This document shows, in pieces, positions 1 to 6,370 of a stretch of 17,292 nt of DNA. Position numbers and translations under genes: made by a program. Under the pieces are notes generated by a model. It made no database searches. It was not told the origin of the DNA and worked only from the letters and a program-made list of their open reading frames with translations. Each line of letters opens with the position of its first letter. Positions within the stretch are counted from its first letter, which is position 1. The stretch comes from Cyanobacteria bacterium UBA9971 (GTDB lineage: Bacteria > Cyanobacteriota > Vampirovibrionia > Gastranaerophilales > UBA9971), in the NCBI GenBank assembly GCA_003499955.1, contig DNRP01000074.1, positions 1 to 17,292 of the forward strand, read 5' to 3'.

Positions 1-1859
1 TTATAATATCTTGACGCGCCTCTAAATCCTAACATCGGGTTTTCTTCCAACGGTTCAAATTCTTTCCCGCCAATTAAATTCGCGTATTCGTTAGTTTTAA
101 AATCGCTCATTCTTACTATCACGTCATTCGGATAAAATGCAGCCGCTATCATAGCTACTGCTTGTGATAGCTGATCGACAAAATATTCTTCTTTGTCTTC
201 ATAAAGATAAGTAAGCTCTTCGATTTCGGCTTTTGCCTTTAAATCCTGTAAACTATTAAATTTAACCAGCGCCATAGGGTGAATTTTAATGGCGTTGCTT
301 ATAACAAATTCCAGACGCATAAGCCCTACGCCTCTATTTGGAAGAAAAGAAAGTTTGAATGCCTGATCAGGATCGCCCAAAATTAACATTGGCATTGTTT
401 TTGGCATTCTGATTTTTTTTGTATTGATTTCTTCTTCGTCCCATTCAAGAATTCCGTCATAAATTATGCCGTTTTCGCCTTCCAGACAGGAAACGGTAAT
501 TTCTTGTCCGTCTTGTATAATTTGGGTAGCATTGCCTGTACCGACTACAGCTACAGCTCCCACTTCTCTGGCTACTATTGCGGCATGGCTGGTTCTTCCT
601 CCTTTGTCTGTTACAATCGCGGAAGCTTTTTTTAATATCGGATCCCAGTCTGGAGTTGTGATGCTTGCTATAAGAATTTCCCCTTCCTGAAGTTTATACG
701 ATTCTTCAGGCGAACTCAAAACCCTTGCTTTTCCTGCGGCTATTTTACTTCCGACGCTTTTTCCCATTGCAAGGATTTTGCCTCTTTTTTTAAGTTTATA
801 TTCACAAATTTTAAAAGGTTCTTTTTTGCCTGAAAATATTGTTTCTGATCTTGCTTGAACTATGAAAAGCTCGTTAGTTAGTCCATCTTTTGCCCATTCT
901 ATATCCATTGGTCTTTTGTAATGTTCTTCTATAATCATTGACCATTTTGCAATTTTTTCTATTTCATCATCATTAATAATAAATTGTTTTCTTTTTCCTT
1001 CAGGAGTGTCGATGTTTATAATATATTTTCCTGCTTCAACAACCTGATTTTCTGTATCTTCGGCATAAATCATCGTTTTTGTTTTACTACCGAGTTTTTT
1101 TGAGATTATTGATTTTTTGTTTCTTTTTAATGCCGGCTTAAATATATAAAATTCATCGGGATTTACTGTACCCTGCACGACATTTTCTCCCAAGCCCCAG
1201 CTTCCTGTCAGGAATACAACTTTTTCAAACCCTGTTTCCGTATCAATAGTAAATCCTACACCGGAGCATGCTTTATCCGAACGAACCATTTTTTGTATTC
1301 CAATAGAAAGAGCGACTTTCATGTGGTGAAAGTTATTATCCTCTCTGTATTTAATAGCCCTGTCCGTAAAAAGTGAAGCGTAACATTTTTTGCAGGCATC
1401 GAGCAGATCTTCTTCATTTCTAATATTCAGATATGTTTCCTGTTGTCCTGCAAAACTCGCGGTCGGAAGATCTTCCGCCGTTGCGCTGCTTCTGACTGCA
1501 ACCTGTATTTTAAAATCATACTTGGCTTCTAAATCCCTGTAATATTCAACAATTTCATCCTGAATTTCAGCGGGAATTTCAGCATCTAAAATTAGTTGTC
1601 TTGCCTGTTTTCCAATTTCACTAAGATTTGAATAATTTTTTGTATCAAGCTTTTTAAAAAGATTTTTCAAAGTATCGTATATTCTGTTTACTTCAAGCAG
1701 TTTCCAATAAGCTTGGGAGGTTACGGCGAAACCGTCGGGAATATTTACGCCTTTCGGAGTAAGTTTTTGAAACATTTCCCCAAGAGAAGCATTTTTACCG
1801 CCCACTATATTTATATCGTTAATATTTATTTCTGAAAAAGTTTTTATGTAGTCCGTCAT
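1..1859 (-). CDS. ppsA: Phosphoenolpyruvate synthase (pyruvate, water dikinase), C-terminus off window
   Basis: Makes phosphoenolpyruvate from pyruvate and ATP (giving AMP and phosphate), the gluconeogenic entry step in the cytoplasm. Translation by eye from ATG 1859 gives about 619 residues with no stop to the left edge. The family is usually about 790 residues, so most of the C-terminal PEP/pyruvate-binding barrel is missing. The N-terminus has the VGGKNASLGEM motif of the ATP-binding domain, with VRSSATAEDLP near residue 122. The swivelling phosphohistidine domain carries GGRTSHAAIVAREVG, with the catalytic His at about residue 425. The GGRT and ARE forms favour PEP synthase over pyruvate phosphate dikinase (GGMTSHAA). 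The visible end, NPMLGFRGASRY, is the conserved start of the barrel. The start is set by AGAAGGA about 8 nt upstream. An in-frame ATG at 1931 also exists but lies in a hairpin and lacks a Shine-Dalgarno (SD). Confidence 0.95.
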   Translation of the reverse strand, partial: MTDYIKTFSEININDINIVGGKNASLGEMFQKLTPKGVNIPDGFAVTSQAYWKLLEVNRIYDTLKNLFKKLDTKNYSNLSEIGKQARQLILDAEIPAEIQDEIVEYYRDLEAKYDFKIQVAVRSSATAEDLPTASFAGQQETYLNIRNEEDLLDACKKCYASLFTDRAIKYREDNNFHHMKVALSIGIQKMVRSDKACSGVGFTIDTETGFEKVVFLTGSWGLGENVVQGTVNPDEFYIFKPALKRNKKSIISKKLGSKTKTMIYAEDTENQVVEAGKYIINIDTPEGKRKQFIINDDEIEKIAKWSMIIEEHYKRPMDIEWAKDGLTNELFIVQARSETIFSGKKEPFKICEYKLKKRGKILAMGKSVGSKIAAGKARVLSSPEESYKLQEGEILIASITTPDWDPILKKASAIVTDKGGRTSHAAIVAREVGAVAVVGTGNATQIIQDGQEITVSCLEGENGIIYDGILEWDEEEINTKKIRMPKTMPMLILGDPDQAFKLSFLPNRGVGLMRLEFVISNAIKIHPMALVKFNSLQDLKAKAEIEELTYLYEDKEEYFVDQLSQAVAMIAAAFYPNDVIVRMSDFKTNEYANLIGGKEFEPLEENPMLGFRGASRYY

Positions 1860-1888
1860 GTTTTTTTCCTTCTCACTTTGCCCTTTAT

Positions 1889-1928
1889 AACAATAAAAGA
1901 GTCTGAAGCATTTTTCATCAGACTCTTT
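1889..1928 (-). terminator. Intrinsic terminator-like hairpin upstream of ppsA
   Basis: An 11-bp perfect stem (AAAGAGTCTGA at 1896-1906 with TCAGACTCTTT at 1918-1928) has an 11-nt loop. Read on the minus strand it is followed by TTTTATTGTTAT. It lies after the Asn/Gln-rich gene and 37 nt before the ppsA start. It could end the upstream transcript or attenuate ppsA. Confidence 0.6.
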
Positions 1929-1939
1929 CATTGAGTTTA

Positions 1940-1967
1940 TTGTCTTTTTGTACTGTTTTTTTATTTT
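1940..1967 (-). promoter_or_regulatory. Candidate promoter for ppsA
   Basis: On the minus strand, TTGCTT and TACAAA are separated by 17 nt in the gap after the Asn/Gln-rich gene (coordinates approximate). This would start transcription before the 1896-1928 hairpin, putting the hairpin in the ppsA leader. It was judged only by consensus in an AT-rich gap, so it is weak. Confidence 0.3.
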
Positions 1968-1984
1968 AAAAGCAAATTTGACTG

Positions 1985-2434
1985 CTACCCCTGATTAAAA
2001 GAAAAGAAATTTATTAAAATATTAAATATATTTCCAAACATAGGATTAATTTGTGGAAAATTTTGTTGTTGTCTTGAAGAAAGTCCGCAATCACTATAAT
2101 AATTAAAGTTGTTATGATTTTGATTTTGGAAAAGAATTTGAGATTGCATCGATTGTAAATTATTCTGATAATTTATACTTGCAAGTTTCTGTTCATTATA
2201 ATTCAGAGCTTGGGTATACCAGTCTGATTGATTACTCTGTAAATTATTCTGATAATTTATACTTGCAAGCTTATGTTCATTATAATTCAGAGCTTGAGTG
2301 TACCAGTCTGATGATTGATTATTATTTTGGCAATTTATATTTGCAAGCTTATGTTCATTATAATTTTGAGCTTGGTTATACCAGTTTGATGATTGATTAT
2401 TTCCCGAATAATTTGTAAAATAGCAATTTAACAA
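1985..2434 (-). CDS. Asn/Gln-rich tandem-repeat protein, unknown function
   Basis: I do not recognise this 149-residue protein. It opens with TTG, preceded at about 7 nt by a strong GGAGG, which is the main reason to believe it is translated. The first two thirds are three tandem copies of a 26-28 residue unit of the form SDWYTQALNYNEHKLASINYQNN. The tail (about residues 95-149) is Gln/Asn/Phe-rich, ending with the hydrophobic FGNIFNILINFFSFNQG. There is no signal peptide or clear transmembrane helix. Asn and Gln are very abundant, giving a low-complexity, prion-like composition. An intrinsic terminator-like hairpin follows the stop. A repeat-derived spurious ORF is the main alternative. The opposite-strand ORF over the same repeats has no SD and is treated as a shadow. 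Confidence 0.6.
   Translation of the reverse strand: MLNCYFTNYSGNNQSSNWYNQAQNYNEHKLANINCQNNNQSSDWYTQALNYNEHKLASINYQNNLQSNQSDWYTQALNYNEQKLASINYQNNLQSMQSQILFQNQNHNNFNYYSDCGLSSRQQQNFPQINPMFGNIFNILINFFSFNQG
2154..2405. repeat. Tandem repeat, three copies, period 84 then 78 bp
   Basis: The marker GTTCATTATAATT recurs at 2191, 2275 and 2353, giving spacings of 84 and 78 bp, both multiples of three. Copies 1 and 2 are almost identical over the shared TGTAAATTATTCTGATAA start; copy 3 is more diverged. The array encodes the repeats of the Asn/Gln-rich protein. It is contiguous, without spacers, so it is not CRISPR. Confidence 0.85.
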
Positions 2435-2549
2435 AATTTGCCTCCAAAATACTTTATTGCCTGCGTCGTATATATTTTATATCTCTTTATGGTATATTAA
2501 AAACATATAATGTCAGAAAATTGCTTTTTTTATGATTTTAAACTTTACA

Positions 2550-3611
2550 TTATTTTACAGAAATATCAAGAACTTTTAAACCATTTATCGTTGCTATATT
2601 TACAAGCTCATCTATATTGTAATAACGGCAGCTTTCGAGAAGAAACCTCAATTCTGTCCACATATTTCCGCTTGTGAAAGGTTTAAGCAAATCGGCTATA
2701 TTATCCGTACCGATTGCAACGTTAATTCCTGCCGGAATCATTTCTTCTACAGGGGCTATTGAATTGTGAATAGGTGCTAATTCTTCAGTGCGTTTTGAAT
2801 CAATCCATGCTGTAGGACAAGTTATCACGTTTAATTGGGCATCGGTCATTTTTTTGTATAATTCTTGCCTGTAATCTGATTTATGCGCCCCCACAGAAAT
2901 ACAATGAATAGCGGAAACTCTTCCCTGCATGCCGTGTTCTATGGTCTTGTCCGCAAGTTGCTCGGTTTCTTTTTCACCTGCTGTATTAAACTGATCAACA
3001 TGCACATGAACCGGCTTATTTAATCTTTTAGCAGTTTCCATAAGAATATCTAGGTGTTCATCCTCATGACCGGCGTCTTTTGCGGGAAGTCCTCCGATAA
3101 TATCTACAAATTCCGCGCCCAAATCAAACCATTTTCTTGCTTGAGGGTCGATTACTCCTTTAAGTGTCTGATTTATGAACTTTATTTTTATATCAGAGCC
3201 TATTTTGTCTTTTAGCATTTGCGCTGCCTGAATTGATTTGTCGCCGATAACTTCGTCAACATCGATGAAAGTTCCTACTGCCTGAGCATTTTGATTAATC
3301 ATTCTTTCTATAGTGTAGGACATTCTATCATATATCTGGTTTACGGTTGAATTTCTTTTGATAGAGTCCACAAGAAACCATTTTTCTTTCAATGTAGCAT
3401 TTGCGAGGTATAAAGTTTCCGGTGTGATTGTAAAAGCCCTGTCAATGTGCGCATGAGTATTTACAAATCCGCCGTTTAAGAAAATTTTTTCAATTATCAA
3501 ATCTTTCAATACATTACCCGATTTTTTTACTTCTTTTTTAATTGGGGTTATATTTTTTTCATTTTTTTGAATTCCTGTGTCTTTTAAATTAAATGTTTTT
3601 TGAACTACCAT
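2550..3611 (-). CDS. Amidohydrolase, cytosine deaminase-like, single barrel domain
   Basis: A metal-dependent hydrolase of the amidohydrolase superfamily, closest in motif layout to cytosine deaminase; the true substrate cannot be read from the sequence. Metal-ligand motifs appear in order: THAHID (His53, His55), HVHVDQF (His204), the conserved SAIHCISVGAH (His236) and IGTDN (Asp303). The usual HCDE motif of cytosine deaminase is HVDQ here, so the expected catalytic Glu is Gln207. At 353 residues it is shorter than CodA (about 427). It lacks the flanking beta-sandwich segments and ends soon after the barrel, while residues 1-45 are Lys-rich and polar. The start has AAGGAGG 6 nt upstream. The gene sits behind a strong promoter and a terminator-containing leader, suggesting control by attenuation. 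Confidence 0.8.
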   Translation of the reverse strand: MVVQKTFNLKDTGIQKNEKNITPIKKEVKKSGNVLKDLIIEKIFLNGGFVNTHAHIDRAFTITPETLYLANATLKEKWFLVDSIKRNSTVNQIYDRMSYTIERMINQNAQAVGTFIDVDEVIGDKSIQAAQMLKDKIGSDIKIKFINQTLKGVIDPQARKWFDLGAEFVDIIGGLPAKDAGHEDEHLDILMETAKRLNKPVHVHVDQFNTAGEKETEQLADKTIEHGMQGRVSAIHCISVGAHKSDYRQELYKKMTDAQLNVITCPTAWIDSKRTEELAPIHNSIAPVEEMIPAGINVAIGTDNIADLLKPFTSGNMWTELRFLLESCRYYNIDELVNIATINGLKVLDISVK

Positions 3612-3650
3612 TATTTCCTCCTTCTTTCATTATGTTTTTTATTTTCTTTC

Positions 3651-3776
3651 TCAAAAACTACATAAAAAAAGAGAAGAATTTAAATTCTTCTCTTTTAAAA
3701 TATTTAAATTAAATGAAATTTCAATGATAGAAAAACAAAGTCTTCGAATTCGTATAGACTTAAATCTTTCTCCCAT
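3651..3776 (-). CDS. Possible 41-codon leader peptide before the amidohydrolase
   Basis: ATG at 3776 has AAGGA 7 nt upstream and lies about 32 nt after the predicted transcription start. The 41-residue product begins MGERFKSIRIRRLCFS and ends with SSLFLCSF; it is Arg-rich early and Phe/Leu/Ser-rich late. Its last third overlaps the perfect terminator palindrome at 3667-3696, so a translating ribosome would disrupt the hairpin. It stops 39 nt before the amidohydrolase start. No single repeated codon stands out as a sensor. It may instead be a chance ORF. Confidence 0.4.
   Translation of the reverse strand: MGERFKSIRIRRLCFSIIEISFNLNILKEKNLNSSLFLCSF
3664..3696 (-). terminator. Intrinsic terminator in the amidohydrolase leader
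   Basis: A perfect 30-bp palindrome at 3667-3696 has arms AAAAGAGAAGAATTT and AAATTCTTCTCTTTT and ends in seven T residues on the minus strand. It lies about 110-145 nt downstream of the strong promoter and 53 nt before the amidohydrolase start. Transcripts would be expected to stop here unless it is prevented from folding. Confidence 0.75.
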
Positions 3777-3815
3777 TAATTTATCCTTGTTTTATGTATT
3801 AGACAAATTTTTATC

Positions 3816-3844
3816 AATTTAACCGTTTTTTACGTACTTGTCAA
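3816..3844 (-). promoter_or_regulatory. Strong sigma70-type promoter for leader and amidohydrolase
   Basis: Minus-strand TTGACA (3839-3844) is followed after 17 nt by TAAATT (3816-3821). The predicted start is near 3808, giving a leader of about 197 nt. The -35 overlaps AAGTA...TACTT half-sites (3843-3858), a possible operator. Confidence 0.75.
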
Positions 3845-3936
3845 GTATCATAGTACTTAATTTTGACGGAGGGTTGAAAAAACAGATTCAAAAAACCCGA
3901 CTTTATAAAGCTCTTGGTGCTAATTTTTAGGTTTTT

Positions 3937-3945
3937 TGCTATCAT
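3937..3945 (+). promoter_or_regulatory. Candidate extended -10, possibly giving a leaderless mRNA
   Basis: TGCTATCAT (TG-n-TATCAT) ends 6 nt before the ATG at 3952. Transcription would start at or next to the A of the start codon. No SD precedes this gene, which agrees with leaderless translation, but the call rests on one short match. Confidence 0.35.
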
Positions 3946-3951
3946 TAAAAA

Positions 3952-5118
3952 ATGAAGAAGCTGGCATTTGTTATAAACGTTTTTAGAGAAGATGATTTTC
4001 ACAGCGGTGGTGAACGGGTTTTTTACGAGCTTGTAAACAGGGCTGTTGAATCAGGCTGGGTTGTTGATCTTTATTGCTCGTCTTATTTGAGTAAGCAAAA
4101 TATTTTAAAGCCTAAAATAAATAAAATTAACTTCATCGGGCATCCGAAAGATTTTAAATATCCAGATAAAATAGAAAAATTTTATGATAAAGTTAAAAAT
4201 TTAATCCAGAATGAAAGTTATGACCATGTAATTTCAGAAAACATTTCACCACCAATAGATATTGGGATATTACAGGGACATTCATTACTTCATTACAGGA
4301 ATTTATCAGAAAATATCCTGTCAAAGTTATTATTTACCTTAAAAAAACATAAATATATAAACGCGCAGAAAAAATGGATTAAACAGGGTTATAACAAGAT
4401 AATTGTGCCTTCAAACACTTTAAAAGACGAATTAAAAGAAAACTTCGGGATAAATGAGGAGAAATTTGCTGTTATTTATCCGTGTGTGGATATTCCTCCA
4501 CATTGTCATTGCGAGCGAAGCGAAGCAATCCAGCAACCAATGGTTAATAAATGGATTGCTTCGTCGCAAGCTCCTCGCAATGACGATATTATTACTCTTG
4601 GAATTTCTGCGCCAAGTTTCAGCAAAAAAGGAGGAAATATTTTCCTGAAAGCGCTTTATATTCTTAAGAAAAAAGGCTATAAATTTAAAGCAAAAATTAT
4701 CTATCCGAAGGCAAAGAAAAATTTAAAACTCCAATTTTTGGTTTTTAAATACGGTTTGAAGGATTTAATTGAATTTTTGCCTCATCAAGAAAACATGCAG
4801 AATTTCTATAACTCAATTGATGCTGTAGTTATGCCTTCTTTGATGGAAACATTCGGGCTTGTGGCTCTGGAAGCGATGATTAATGCAAAGCCTGCCGTTG
4901 TAAGTTCTTTTTGCGGCGCATCGGAGATTTTGCAGGATAAAGAAAACGGCTTTATATTTGATATGCATAATAATGCTTCCGAAAATCTGGCGGAAAAGCT
5001 CATTTATCTTCTGGAAAATAAAGATAAATATTCAGAATTGTCAAAAAACGCCTATGAAACCGCTTTAAAGTATAACTGGCAAGATTTTTGCGATAAATTT
5101 TATGAGGTGATTCAATAA
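3952..5118 (+). CDS. Family 4 glycosyltransferase (GT-B), probable envelope glycan enzyme
   Basis: A retaining nucleotide-sugar glycosyltransferase, cytoplasmic or membrane-associated; donor and acceptor are unknown. The N-terminal half starts KKLAFVINVFREDDFHSGGER, with the glycine-rich loop typical of GT4 enzymes of the WaaG/WbaZ kind. The C-terminal half has SAPSFSKKGG, MPSLMETFGLVALEAM with the E-x7-E pair (Glu299, Glu307), and GASEILQDKENGFIF. Residues 184-211 (HCHCERSEAIQ ... SQAPRNDD) are encoded by a palindromic DNA element inserted in the linker between the two Rossmann-like domains. Apart from that, the 388-residue length is normal. There is no SD before the ATG; see the candidate extended -10. 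It is followed after 3 nt by a paralogue (motifs VISEN, PPxDI, LQGHSLL shared), so the two are likely co-transcribed and may act in sequence on one glycan. Confidence 0.9.
   Translation: MKKLAFVINVFREDDFHSGGERVFYELVNRAVESGWVVDLYCSSYLSKQNILKPKINKINFIGHPKDFKYPDKIEKFYDKVKNLIQNESYDHVISENISPPIDIGILQGHSLLHYRNLSENILSKLLFTLKKHKYINAQKKWIKQGYNKIIVPSNTLKDELKENFGINEEKFAVIYPCVDIPPHCHCERSEAIQQPMVNKWIASSQAPRNDDIITLGISAPSFSKKGGNIFLKALYILKKKGYKFKAKIIYPKAKKNLKLQFLVFKYGLKDLIEFLPHQENMQNFYNSIDAVVMPSLMETFGLVALEAMINAKPAVVSSFCGASEILQDKENGFIFDMHNNASENLAEKLIYLLENKDKYSELSKNAYETALKYNWQDFCDKFYEVIQ
4504..4584 (+). repeat. In-frame palindromic element A (inside first GT4 gene)
   Basis: A nested inverted repeat: outer arms GTCATTGCGAG (4505-4515) and CTCGCAATGAC (4574-4584), inner arms CGAAGCAATCCA (4521-4532) and TGGATTGCTTCG (4552-4563). 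It is read through in frame as CHCERSEAIQ ... WIASSQAPRND. It is the most complete of the five copies in the window. Confidence 0.9.
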
Positions 5119-5121
5119 AAA

Positions 5122-6363
5122 ATGAAGAGAATCGCTTTTATTATAAGACTTTTGCAGAAAGACAAGTTTCATGGCGGCGGTGAGAAGCTGTTTTTTAACC
5201 TTATAAAAAGATTTATCGCCGCAAATTATGAAATAGATATTTATTGCAGTAAATCAGATATAAATTTAGATTCTCACGGAGTCTTTCAGACTCCTCAGAA
5301 TGACAACGATTTTCTAGACGGCATAAATAAAATAGTTGTTGTAGATGAGCATTACGACCATTTAAAGCCTGAAACAATGGAAAATTTTTATTCAAAAGTA
5401 AAAAATCTCATTAAAATTGAAAATTATGATTACGTAATTTCAGAAAATATTACTCCGCCTGTAGATATAACTTTTTTGCAGGGACATTCTCTTTTAAACA
5501 GGCTTAAACGGGATAAAAATCCGCTGGAAGCATTCTTTTATAACTTTAGAAAAGTCAAAAAAGAGCGCATGAAATTTCACAAAAAATGGTTTGATGAGGG
5601 ATATAGAAAAATATTTGTGGTTTCCGAGGTTTTAAAAAGGGATATTGTCGAGAATTATGGGATTTTGGAAGATAAAATTTCCGTAATTTATCCGGGGGTT
5701 GATATTCCTGATGAAAAAGAGCAACCAACTAAAAACTATCATTCCGAGCGACCAATAGGAGCGTGGGAATCGCATAATAATACAAGACCTTGTGATCGCT
5801 TCGCTAACGTTCGCAATGACAATACTGTAATTTTTGGGCTTTCCGCTCCGGGATTCAAGATTAAAGGCGGGTTTATCCTTCTTAAAGCACTAGGAATGCT
5901 TAAGAAAAAAGGATATGATTTTAAAGCCAAAATTGTTTATCCCAAATACACTAAAAATTTAGGGGTTAAATTACTGGTAAAACTCTTAAATATTGAAAAA
6001 AACGTGGAATTTTTGTCATACCAACAAAATATTCTGGAATTTTATCAATCAATAGATGTTCTGGTAGCTCCTTCAATAGAAGACACTTTTAATCTTGCTG
6101 TTTTGGAAGCTATGTCAAATTATAAACCCTGTATTATAAGTACAAACGCAGGTGCTTCGGAAATAATTAAAGACGGGGAAAACGGGTTTGTCTTTGACAT
6201 AAAATCTAATCCTGAAAAAAATCTTGCGGAAAAGATGATGTTTTGTCTTGATAATTTCGCGGAAATCAATGATATCAGCGAAAAATCTTTTGAAACCGCA
6301 AAATATTACAACTGGCAGAGGACTTTTGATAGTTTTATAAGAGAATTGGAAAAACTTTCATAA
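5122..6363 (+). CDS. Family 4 glycosyltransferase, paralogue of the preceding gene
   Basis: A second GT-B enzyme, clearly paralogous to its neighbour: RLLQKDKFHGGGEKLFF at the start, VISENITPPVDI and LQGHSLL in the middle, KKWFDEGYRKI, VIYPGVDIP and SAPGFKIKGG. At the donor site the E-x7-E motif reads D-TFNLAVL-E (Asp321, Glu329), so the first Glu is Asp. That may alter activity or donor. Two palindromic elements add sequence absent from the neighbour: residues 50-61 (DSHGVFQTPQND) and about 207-233 (HSERPIGAWESH ... ANVRND). The second lies in the inter-domain linker, at the position where the neighbour carries a different element. The length is 413 residues. ATG is 3 nt after the upstream stop, and GAGGTGA inside the end of that gene supplies a distant SD, suggesting translational coupling. 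Its 3' end converges with the HTH gene 7 bp away, with no clear terminator. Confidence 0.9.
   Translation: MKRIAFIIRLLQKDKFHGGGEKLFFNLIKRFIAANYEIDIYCSKSDINLDSHGVFQTPQNDNDFLDGINKIVVVDEHYDHLKPETMENFYSKVKNLIKIENYDYVISENITPPVDITFLQGHSLLNRLKRDKNPLEAFFYNFRKVKKERMKFHKKWFDEGYRKIFVVSEVLKRDIVENYGILEDKISVIYPGVDIPDEKEQPTKNYHSERPIGAWESHNNTRPCDRFANVRNDNTVIFGLSAPGFKIKGGFILLKALGMLKKKGYDFKAKIVYPKYTKNLGVKLLVKLLNIEKNVEFLSYQQNILEFYQSIDVLVAPSIEDTFNLAVLEAMSNYKPCIISTNAGASEIIKDGENGFVFDIKSNPEKNLAEKMMFCLDNFAEINDISEKSFETAKYYNWQRTFDSFIRELEKLS
5269..5305 (+). repeat. In-frame palindromic element B (short form)
   Basis: Stem GGAGTCT (5278-5284) and AGACTCC (5288-5294) with a 3-nt loop, flanked by ATTCT (5270-5274) and AGAAT (5297-5301). 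It is translated as DSHGVFQTPQND, an addition relative to the upstream paralogue. The right end AGAATGACA matches the right end of element D. Confidence 0.8.
5739..5821 (+). repeat. In-frame palindromic element C (diverged or chimeric)
   Basis: The left end CATTCCGAGCGA and right end TTCGCAATGAC match the termini of element A, but the interior arms no longer pair well, as if halves of two variants were joined. It is translated as HSERPIGAWESH ... RFANVRND and sits at the same linker as element A in the paralogue. Confidence 0.75.
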
Positions 6364-6370
6364 AAAAATT

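Larger units (their letters stand above)
3697..3950. other. Intergenic region between divergent amidohydrolase and GT4 genes
   Basis: Besides the leader and promoter noted separately, this stretch holds an 8-bp inverted repeat AAAAAACC/GGTTTTTT (about 3890-3938) enclosing CTTTATAAAG. It also holds a weak plus-strand TTGACG (3863) with no good -10 at normal spacing. No tRNA or further gene is visible. Confidence 0.5.

Noticed and set aside
466..690. Plus-strand 74-codon ORF
   Set aside because: It lies entirely over the phosphohistidine domain of ppsA on the other strand.
2154..2405. CRISPR-like array
   Set aside because: Repeats are contiguous, coding and imperfect, with no unique spacers.
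2179..2418. Plus-strand 79-codon ORF across the tandem repeat
   Set aside because: It mirrors the repeat period, has no SD, and the minus-strand ORF has a GGAGG site; treated as a shadow.
3885..3940. tRNA or rho-independent terminator from AAAAAACC/GGTTTTTT
   Set aside because: No cloverleaf can be formed, and the loop of about 30 nt is too long for a convincing terminator.
4504..4584. Frameshift or assembly artefact in the glycosyltransferase
   Set aside because: The reading frame is intact on both sides, the segment is a clean nested palindrome, and the same ends recur in other genes.
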